DNA from: Candidatus Colwellia aromaticivorans
GTDB lineage: Bacteria; Pseudomonadota; Gammaproteobacteria; Enterobacterales; Alteromonadaceae
Direction of reading: 5' to 3'
Assembly: GCF_003333305.1 (NCBI RefSeq)
Contig: NZ_QOLD01000046.1
Location: forward strand, 1 to 64,000
Length of the DNA: 64,000 nt
Both the position numbers and the translations under genes were made by a program. The notes beneath the pieces were generated by a model that ran no database searches, had not been told where the DNA came from, and worked only from the letters and a program-made list of their open reading frames with translations. Of the stretch, positions 56,527-64,000 are shown piece by piece; position 1 is the stretch's first letter, and each line of letters starts with the position of its first letter.

Positions 56527-56920
56527 TACTATTAGTAACTTCACCCTTTACCTTTTTGTTGCTCTTGGCGGTGCATGTGGTGCAAGTTTACGCTTTTATA
56601 TTTATCAATTGGTGTTAAATTGGTTAGGAAAAGGGTTTCCTTTTGCCACATTGATGGTTAATATCACCGGCTCATTTATTATGGGTTTATTATACCAACT
56701 AATTGAAAGTGGAATTTTAGATATTAATATCCATAGAACATTACTTGGCGTTGGTTTTTTAGGTGCATTTACCACCTTTTCAACATTTTCATTAGACTCT
56801 TTGTTATTAATACAACAAGGAGACTTAACCAAAGCGGCCATTAATATTTTATTAAATGTTTCGCTTTGTATAGCTGCTGCTGCCTTGGGACTTTATCTAG
56901 TCTCCGCTATAGCAAAATAA
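56519..56920 (+). CDS. crcB: fluoride channel CrcB/Fluc
   Basis: A 133-residue four-helix membrane protein that exports fluoride as a dual-topology dimer. [28 protein letters not shown] [20 protein letters not shown] and [18 protein letters not shown] are diagnostic. Two ATGs are possible: 56507 and 56519. The second gives the usual short N-terminus and overlaps the rarA stop by eight bases (ATGACTAG). No fluoride riboswitch is visible, as the upstream sequence is coding. Confidence 0.92.
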   Translation: MTSTISNFTLYLFVALGGACGASLRFYIYQLVLNWLGKGFPFATLMVNITGSFIMGLLYQLIESGILDINIHRTLLGVGFLGAFTTFSTFSLDSLLLIQQGDLTKAAINILLNVSLCIAAAALGLYLVSAIAK

Positions 56921-56926
56921 TGTATT

Positions 56927-56972
56927 TATACTCATGGCCATTCAAAATGCACCTTGATTGGTAACGGGTATA
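56927..56972. repeat. short remnant of the TATACCCA repeat family
   Basis: TATACTCATGGCCATTCAAA continues ATGCACC like the left end of the family, and within 20 bases GGGTATA closes it in inverted form. It is probably an internally deleted 46-bp copy, between crcB and serS. Confidence 0.45.
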
Positions 56973-57033
56973 CATATATAAAAATAAGTTGATTTAAAAC
57001 TTCAACTTTAACTTCAATTAGATAGATACGTGA

Positions 57034-58320
<1,287 letters not shown>

Positions 58321-58361
58321 GCTTTTTGTTACGCGTTACTTATAGTGGGTGATTAATATTA

Positions 58362-58390
58362 AGCTGTTTGTAATTTTCAAACAGCTCTTT
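58362..58390 (+). terminator. intrinsic terminator of serS
   Basis: AGCTGTTTG (58362-58370) pairs with CAAACAGCT (58378-58386) around seven bases, followed by CTTTTA. It lies 42 bases after the serS stop. Confidence 0.8.
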
Positions 58391-58496
58391 TATTTGATTA
58401 ACTACAAAGAACAAAAATTTACATTTTCTTTGCAATAAATTAATGATGATCGGGTCTATTAAAGTAATACTACTTCGCATTTATTAGGACATTTTA

Positions 58497-59003
58497 TTGT
58501 TAGCAACATTGCGTAGCCTTGGCATTCAAGTATTACTATTTTTTATTGTTTTCCAAGCAATATCTTTCTTTCGTGAAACGAGCATGCTATCAACTGATGT
58601 TGAATTATCAGCCTCAAAGAGCCAATCGTTTACACAAGTGCCAACGCTCATGGGCGATAGCGTCTCATTAAATTCAGAAGGTAAAACTACAGTACTTTAC
58701 TTCTTTGCGCCTTGGTGCCAAATATGCCACATTAGTATCGGTAATTTACAAACATTATATGAGAAAAATGAACACCTTGAAGTCGTTGCGGTTGCAATGG
58801 ATTACACAAGTATTGAAGAAGTCTTGGATTTTACCAAGCAGCATCAACTAACGTTTCCAATAGCCTTAGGTAATGAAGAAATCAAACATGCTTTTTCAAT
58901 CTCAGGCTTTCCAAGCTATTACGTAATAAATGAAGAAAATACCATAATAGGGAAATCTATGGGATATTCTTCTGAACTTGGTCTTTATTTGCGTTCTTTG
59001 TAA
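58497..59003 (+). CDS. TlpA-like membrane-anchored thioredoxin-fold protein
   Basis: A 168-residue protein with an N-terminal membrane anchor (about 7-24). A periplasmic thioredoxin fold follows. The redox site is PWCQICH (CxxC near residues 74-77), and the cis-proline lies in SGFPSYYVI. It resembles ScsD/TlpA-type disulfide reductases rather than cytochrome c maturation proteins. The start is a TTG with AGGA seven bases upstream. Its electron donor and target are unknown. Confidence 0.85.
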   Translation: MLATLRSLGIQVLLFFIVFQAISFFRETSMLSTDVELSASKSQSFTQVPTLMGDSVSLNSEGKTTVLYFFAPWCQICHISIGNLQTLYEKNEHLEVVAVAMDYTSIEEVLDFTKQHQLTFPIALGNEEIKHAFSISGFPSYYVINEENTIIGKSMGYSSELGLYLRSL

Positions 59004-59148
59004 TTGTTCTTTTCTTTTGACTAGTCTAGTGTAGTGATCTCAATGTTGTTTGTGTAGACTGTTAAGTTTATCCTTTAATCTATACTTCAAATTCACTAGA
59101 GTTATGATGTTGAGATAAATTTGAGTACAGAACGGAAAGGCTCTACCG

Positions 59149-60291
59149 ATGCAAATATCTGACAATTTTGATAGCGGCAATATTCGAGTAATCGATGCAA
59201 GCGACCCTAGCAATATTCGACTAGCAATAAAACATGATAATCAATCTGAATTTTATCAATGGTTTCATTTCAAATTACAAACTGATACTACGCAAACTAC
59301 AAATCCCCAAGAACATGTTATTCATTTAAATAATGCAGGCAAAGCCGCCTATGTAGCAGGGTGGGAAGATTACCAAGCAGTTGCTTCGTATGACCGTGAA
59401 CACTGGTTCCGTGTACCTACAACCTACGACGGTGATAAGCTTACTATTACCCTAACGCCAGAATATGATTCTGTGTATTTTGCTTACTTTTCTCCTTATA
59501 GTTACGAACGCCACCAAAATTTATTACATAATGCGCAAATGCATTTAGATTGCCAGTTACAAGTATTAGGCCAAACCCTTGATGGACGTGATATCAGCTT
59601 GTTAAAAGTTGGTGAAGAAGGCGAGGGTAAACGCATAATTTGGTTAACTGCCCGTCAACATCCAGGTGAAACCATGGCAGAGTGGTTTATTGAAGGCTTT
59701 TTAGATCGTCTTCTTGATGACGATGACGGTGTTGCCCGAGTCTTAGTAAACAAAGCTGTTTTTTATATTGTACCCAATATGAATCCTGATGGTAGTGTTC
59801 GCGGGCACCTTCGCACAAATGCTGTTGGTGCAAACTTAAATCGTGAATGGTTAAATCCAACAATGGAACGCAGCCCAGAAGTTTATTTAGTACGTAAAAA
59901 AATGCTTGAAACAGGCGTTGATATGTTTTTAGATGTTCACGGTGATGAGGCTTTACCTGTTAATTTTTTAGCAGGATGTGAAGGTGTTGTTGCTTATGAT
60001 GAACGCCATAAATCGCTTGAAGATAAGTTTAAAGCCATTTTATTGTCGTTAACTCCTGAATTTCAAGATGAACGCGGCTATGATAAAGATGAGCCAGGTA
60101 AAGCTAACCCAACGGTTGGTACTAACTGGGTAGGTAATCAGTTTAAATGTTTGGCTTACACCATAGAAATGCCCTTTAAAGATAATGATTTACTGCCTGA
60201 TTACAGTATGGGATGGTCTGATATTCGTAGTAGCTTGCTTGGCCGTGACTTCTTAACAGGTGTTTATCACATTGTTGATGATTTACGATAA
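59149..60291 (+). CDS. M14-type zinc carboxypeptidase (cytosolic carboxypeptidase-like)
   Basis: A 380-residue peptidase. An N-terminal beta domain (about residues 1-130) precedes the M14 catalytic domain. Zinc ligands HPGE (His and Glu about 170-173) and His in LDVHGDE, the substrate-binding NLNREW, and the catalytic Glu in YTIEMPFK are visible. This domain pair is that of bacterial homologues of the Nna1/CCP deglutamylases. No signal peptide, so it is cytosolic. The natural substrate is unknown. Confidence 0.9.
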   Translation: MQISDNFDSGNIRVIDASDPSNIRLAIKHDNQSEFYQWFHFKLQTDTTQTTNPQEHVIHLNNAGKAAYVAGWEDYQAVASYDREHWFRVPTTYDGDKLTITLTPEYDSVYFAYFSPYSYERHQNLLHNAQMHLDCQLQVLGQTLDGRDISLLKVGEEGEGKRIIWLTARQHPGETMAEWFIEGFLDRLLDDDDGVARVLVNKAVFYIVPNMNPDGSVRGHLRTNAVGANLNREWLNPTMERSPEVYLVRKKMLETGVDMFLDVHGDEALPVNFLAGCEGVVAYDERHKSLEDKFKAILLSLTPEFQDERGYDKDEPGKANPTVGTNWVGNQFKCLAYTIEMPFKDNDLLPDYSMGWSDIRSSLLGRDFLTGVYHIVDDLR

Positions 60292-60347
60292 CCACACGAT
60301 AAAAAATCAGCTAAAATAATGATATAAAAATAAAAGAGGACGTTTAC

Positions 60348-61862
60348 GTGCAAGAACTAGTCAATATTATTAATGGATATATTTGGAGCAGTGCTCTGAT
60401 CTATTTATGTTTAGGCGCAGGTTTGTTTTTTACTGTGCTAACGCGCTTTGTTCAGGTTCGACAGTTTTCAGAAATGTGGCGTTTGTTAATGTCAGGTAAA
60501 AGCTCAGCACAAGGAATCTCGTCTTTTCAAGCGTTAGCTGTTTCATTATCGGGTAGAGTGGGTGCAGGTAACATTGCCGGTGTTGCTGCCGCTATAGGCT
60601 TTGGTGGACCTGGAGCCGTATTTTGGATGTGGGTAGTCGCTTTTTTTGGTGCGGCCACCGCTTATGTGGAATCAACCAATGCACAAATATATAAAGAAGA
60701 ACATGATGGTAAATATCATGGCGGCCCTGCTTATTATATTGAAAAAGCGATGGGGCAAAAGTGGTACGCGTGGACTTTTGCTATCGCAACTATTATTGCT
60801 ACGGGTATATTACTGCCTACCGTGCAATCAAACACCATAGGCACTGCAGTTGAGCAAGTATTCTCTAACAGTGGCAGCATCGAAACAGCCATTGGTGTGA
60901 TTAGCTATGCTAAGCTTTATACAGCGACAGCTATCGTTTTGTTATTCGGCTTTATTATTTTTGGTGGTATCAAACGTATTGCTAATTTTACCCAAATTAT
61001 TGTGCCATTTATGGCATTAGCGTATATCTTGATTTCTCTAATCATCATTGGATTAAACATAACGCAGTTACCGAATGTTGTAATGATGATTGTGGGTGAT
61101 GCTTTCACGCCTATGGCGGGTTTTGGTGCTGCCATTGGTTGGGGTGTAAAACGTGGGGTATATTCTAATGAAGCTGGCCAAGGTACTGGACCTCATGCTG
61201 CCGCGGCTGCCGAAGTTGACCATCCAGCACAACAAGGTTTAGTACAAGCTTTCTCCGTTTACATCGATACTTTATTTGTATGTTCTGCAACGGCATTTAT
61301 GATTATCATTACCGGTACGTACAATGTTCATGGGGTAGGTGATGCTTTTATCGTTCAAAATATTGCTAGTGATGTGGTCGCCAATGGTCCGCAATTTACC
61401 CAAATGGCTGTGGAAAGTGTATTTGTGGGGGTAGGTAAACCTTTTGTTGCATTAGCGTTGTTTTTCTTCGCTTTTACTACATTATTAGCTTATTACTTTA
61501 TTGCAGAAAATAACATTTACTATATTAAACGCACGCTTAATATTCCAGGTGCCGTGTTTATGTTAAAGGTAGTAATCATGACGGCAACATTCTATGGCAC
61601 AATCAAAGCAGCTAATATCGCTTGGGGCTTAGGTGATATTGGGGTCGGTTTAATGGCATGGCTTAATATTATTGGTATCATTATTATATTTTTCATGTCA
61701 AAGCCTGCTATTACCGCGTTGAAAGATTATGAAGCGCAACAAAAAGCGGGTGTGAAACAGTATACTTTTAATCCCAAAAAACTAGGCATAAAAGATGCGA
61801 CTTTCTGGGAAGAAAGATGGGAAAAAAGAGCAACTGAGCAAGGTAAAACAGAGCAAAGCTAG
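60348..61862 (+). CDS. alanine/glycine:cation symporter (AGCS family)
   Basis: A 504-residue sodium-coupled amino acid carrier with 11 or so helices. It has the AGCS signatures QALAVSLSGRVGAGNIAGVA, GGPGAVFWMWVVAFFGAATA and GAAIGWGVKRGVYSNEAGQG. It imports alanine or glycine with Na+ (or H+). The start is a GTG preceded by AGAGGA. A strong terminator follows. Confidence 0.94.
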   Translation: MQELVNIINGYIWSSALIYLCLGAGLFFTVLTRFVQVRQFSEMWRLLMSGKSSAQGISSFQALAVSLSGRVGAGNIAGVAAAIGFGGPGAVFWMWVVAFFGAATAYVESTNAQIYKEEHDGKYHGGPAYYIEKAMGQKWYAWTFAIATIIATGILLPTVQSNTIGTAVEQVFSNSGSIETAIGVISYAKLYTATAIVLLFGFIIFGGIKRIANFTQIIVPFMALAYILISLIIIGLNITQLPNVVMMIVGDAFTPMAGFGAAIGWGVKRGVYSNEAGQGTGPHAAAAAEVDHPAQQGLVQAFSVYIDTLFVCSATAFMIIITGTYNVHGVGDAFIVQNIASDVVANGPQFTQMAVESVFVGVGKPFVALALFFFAFTTLLAYYFIAENNIYYIKRTLNIPGAVFMLKVVIMTATFYGTIKAANIAWGLGDIGVGLMAWLNIIGIIIIFFMSKPAITALKDYEAQQKAGVKQYTFNPKKLGIKDATFWEERWEKRATEQGKTEQS

Positions 61863-61893
61863 GTTATCTTTCTATTTCATTTGGTATTAATTC

Positions 61894-61919
61894 AAAAAAC
61901 GCTCATCAGAGCGTTTTTT
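61894..61919 (+). terminator. intrinsic terminator of the AGCS symporter gene
   Basis: AAAAAACGCTC (61894-61904) pairs with GAGCGTTTTTT (61909-61919) around ATCA: an 11-bp stem ending in a T run. Confidence 0.88.
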
Positions 61920-61977
61920 ATTGTCTAAAGTTAGGTAGAATGGTCGTCATATATTAAAGGTAAAAAAGAAAGTATTA

Positions 61978-62304
61978 ATGGCTGTAATTAATTGTCCCGG
62001 TTGTAAGAAAAAAACATCAGATAAAGCAATAGAGTGCAGTCATTGTGGATTATCTTTGCAAGCATTAGATAGTGACAAAATAGCTAATTTAAATCATGTC
62101 AACCGTATCAATCAAGCCCAACGTCTAATGACTTATTCCTTTGTTGCCATGCTATTATTTTGCGGTGGTTTTTTATTTATGTTTTGGGACAATGTTGAAC
62201 AAGGTACTTGGCAGCACAATCTAGCCATGGCAAGCACCGTTGTAGGTTTTATTTTATATATAATTATCCGCATTCGATTGCTTTTCTTTAAACGAAAAAA
62301 GTAG
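61978..62304 (+). CDS. small zinc-ribbon membrane protein
   Basis: A 108-residue protein. A zinc ribbon (NCPGCKKKTSDKAIECSHCG, four cysteines in the first 25 residues) precedes two membrane helices (about 49-66 and 78-100). It ends in a basic tail. Probably inner-membrane with the ribbon in the cytoplasm. Function unknown; similar small proteins are common in this order. Confidence 0.78.
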   Translation: MAVINCPGCKKKTSDKAIECSHCGLSLQALDSDKIANLNHVNRINQAQRLMTYSFVAMLLFCGGFLFMFWDNVEQGTWQHNLAMASTVVGFILYIIIRIRLLFFKRKK

Positions 62305-62487
62305 GGTATAACCATTACCGTCAATCAATGCCTTCCCTACATGACGGTACAGGAAGTACCTTATTAGAGAATGCAGGACGCACATTCTCCTGATGTAGGT
62401 ACTTAGGTTCAGTCTTGAACGATGAACCGATGTCTCTAAGCCTTTTAATTCTCGCTGAAACGAGTATTTCGAAATAACATGAGTATA
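62305..62487. repeat. one-ended element of the TATACCCA repeat family
   Basis: The right end ACGAGTATTTCGAAATAACA continues TGAGTATA and matches the family terminus (inverted: TATACTCATGTTATTTCG). The left terminus is lost. Inside are TCAATCAATGCCTTCCCTAC, the 18-base GATGTAGGTACTTAGGTT (62392-62409) shared with 15627-15644, and TTTTAATTCTCGCTGAA shared with 51764 onward. It runs up to three bases before the yeaC ATG. Confidence 0.55.
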
Positions 62488-62489
62488 AT

Positions 62490-62819
62490 ATGAATTTAGA
62501 TAACACAATAGAAAACATGCCTGAAGCAATGTATTTAAGATTAAAGTGTGCTGCTGAAACAGGTAAATGGCCTGAAGGTGTCGTTGTAGAACAGGCACAG
62601 CGAGATACCGCATTACAATTAATTATGGCTTATCAAGCGCGACATTTAGATAGTGATGAAATGTTAACGATAGGCAGCGATGGCAATATGGTACATAAAA
62701 ATAAACGACAATTAAAAGAGAAGTTTACTAGTGCTGCCAAAGACAAGCCGATTGTACCTTGTACTAAGCCTGATGAAGAAGCACCAAAAAGCGATATTGC
62801 TCATTTTACTAACTTGTAA
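62490..62819 (+). CDS. yeaC: YeaC/DUF1315 family protein
   Basis: A 109-residue soluble protein whose MPEAMYLRLKCAAETGKWPE with GVVVEQAQRDTALQLIMAYQ and GNMVHKNKRQLKEKF are DUF1315 features. Function is unknown. Its leader is the end of a repeat element, with no clear ribosome binding site in front of the ATG, which is odd for a conserved gene. A DUF349 gene follows after 52 bases, as in relatives. Confidence 0.9.
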   Translation: MNLDNTIENMPEAMYLRLKCAAETGKWPEGVVVEQAQRDTALQLIMAYQARHLDSDEMLTIGSDGNMVHKNKRQLKEKFTSAAKDKPIVPCTKPDEEAPKSDIAHFTNL

Positions 62820-62871
62820 ACTGTTTCAGTAATTAATAATTTAACACTTAACGAAAATAATAACGGCTCTC

Positions 62872-64000
62872 ATGATTTTTAATCTCTTTAAAAGTAAAAG
62901 CAAATGGCAACACAAAGATAGTAATGTACGTATTGCTGCGATAAATGAAGAATTAGATAGTAATAACAGTGAAAACAAAACCACGTTGTTATCACTTCTT
63001 AATACTGATAGCAGCGAGTTAGTGCGTCGCGCTGTTTTATTAAAATTTAATAATTTTGATGATTATTACAATGCGAGCATTAAAAATGATAATAAAGCGG
63101 TGCAAGAATTTTCTTATACGCAAGTACAAGATATTCTATTAGATACACATGCAATTAAGTTAACGATAGCGCAAAAAGAAAACTTTTTAAGCTTGTTACT
63201 AGCAGAGCCGACTATAAACTTTTCATTATTGAATCATTGGCTTGAATATGAAGCAGAGCCACAAATAATTATTGGCTTATTTCGAGCGATTTCAAAAAAG
63301 AAAAATATTGTCTCATTATTATTACAAACTTTTATCAAGAAAAATAATAGTGAAGTACAAATTAAATTATTATCACTTGATTTAAAAGAACTTAATGAAG
63401 CAGCATTATTAACAAAACTTCTCAAAAAAGCTGCCAATGATGACGTTGTACAGGTAATTAATGACAAGTTATCACAATTAATTGAACAACAAGAAAAACC
63501 TAAAAGATTACATAAACAATGTCAGTTATTGCTTTCTAAACTACTCGCATTAAAAGACCTGTCTGATTTTGGGCTGTATTTAACAAAAAAATCAGCTTTA
63601 GAGCAAGAATGGCAACAGTGCATACCTGAATTACCAAGTTTGTCAGATGAAGACCAACAAATATTAGTGGCTAAGTACGACAAAATAACCTCTCAACTCA
63701 GTCAACTATTTGCCCCTAAAGAAGAAGCTTATCAACAAGACAAAATTGCTGAGCAATTAGTTCTCGATAAACAAATTATAAAAAATAGCGTAAGCAAAGT
63801 CATAGCTGAATTAAATCAAGTTATCACTACTGCTGTTTTTGAAGATGAAACACTTAACCAAGCAGATTTTATAAATCAACTAGAACAACTCAATCAGCAA
63901 TTAGTAGTCAGTGTTTTAAATGAACAAGAACAAGACGTTTTTGCAAAACAAATAATACAGTTAGATAAACGCTTAACCCAACTACCTGAAATTGCTCAAT
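62872..64000 (+). CDS. DUF349 domain protein, partial (runs off the window)
   Basis: The open frame from ATG at 62872 continues to the window end: 376 codons without a stop. The N-terminus MIFNLFKSKSKWQHKDSNVR is followed by HEAT-like helical repeats (for example LLSLLNTDSSELVRRAVLLK) and long coiled regions of Leu, Gln and Lys. Position directly after yeaC and the helical composition fit the long DUF349 proteins of Alteromonadales, whose DUF349 repeats would lie further downstream. No signal peptide. Function unknown. Confidence 0.8.
   Translation, partial: MIFNLFKSKSKWQHKDSNVRIAAINEELDSNNSENKTTLLSLLNTDSSELVRRAVLLKFNNFDDYYNASIKNDNKAVQEFSYTQVQDILLDTHAIKLTIAQKENFLSLLLAEPTINFSLLNHWLEYEAEPQIIIGLFRAISKKKNIVSLLLQTFIKKNNSEVQIKLLSLDLKELNEAALLTKLLKKAANDDVVQVINDKLSQLIEQQEKPKRLHKQCQLLLSKLLALKDLSDFGLYLTKKSALEQEWQQCIPELPSLSDEDQQILVAKYDKITSQLSQLFAPKEEAYQQDKIAEQLVLDKQIIKNSVSKVIAELNQVITTAVFEDETLNQADFINQLEQLNQQLVVSVLNEQEQDVFAKQIIQLDKRLTQLPEIAQ

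Overview
The window looks like the chromosome of a marine, cold-adapted gammaproteobacterium of the Alteromonadales, most like Colwellia. This is inferred from the low-GC coding style, the recC-recB-recD order, the block infA / aspartate-glutamate leucyltransferase / aat / trxB / ftsK / lolA / rarA / crcB / serS, the DUF3087 and YeaC/DUF349 genes, and the dispersed TATACCCA-type small repeats. No rRNA, tRNA or CRISPR array was recognised.

Positions 1-8100 are a chromosomal (sedentary) integron. The integrase gene intI (6530-7501, +) has a LexA box just upstream. Leftward from it, all on the minus strand, run at least ten gene cassettes separated by nine attC sites. Seven sites are about 100 bp and very alike; two are short (about 57 bp). 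Recognisable cassette products are a glutathione S-transferase, an LtrA-family membrane protein, a thiol-dioxygenase cupin and a GFA-family zinc protein; the rest are unknown. A cassette-like unit with a degenerate attC, in the opposite orientation, lies on the far side of intI.

8100-15430 holds a TSUP transporter, a TehB-like methyltransferase, a LEA-type lipoprotein and then an arsenic locus. The arsenic operon (minus strand) encodes an arsenate reductase-ArsR fusion, Acr3, a broken permease, GAPDH and ArsJ. Together these could reduce arsenate and export arsenite, and export arsenate as 1-arseno-3-phosphoglycerate. A GDCCVxC-family small protein is divergent.

15430-37960 is mixed accessory DNA: a stand-alone TrpB with a possible coupled leader peptide, a TPR-sulfotransferase, a TonB-dependent receptor preceded by a 38-bp perfect palindrome, a BCCT transporter, an acyl-CoA catabolism operon (acyl-CoA dehydrogenase, SDR, CoA transferase) with a divergent AraC regulator, a decayed IS200-type element, a GC-richer FAD monooxygenase, a B12-binding radical SAM protein, a three-gene envelope cluster of unknown function, and several gene remnants.

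37960-64000 is mostly housekeeping: RecBCD, initiation factor IF-1, N-end-rule transferases, thioredoxin reductase, FtsK, LolA, RarA, CrcB, seryl-tRNA synthetase, a thioredoxin-like protein, an M14 peptidase, an AGCS symporter, YeaC and the start of a DUF349 protein. Its intergenic gaps carry small inverted-repeat elements of two families.
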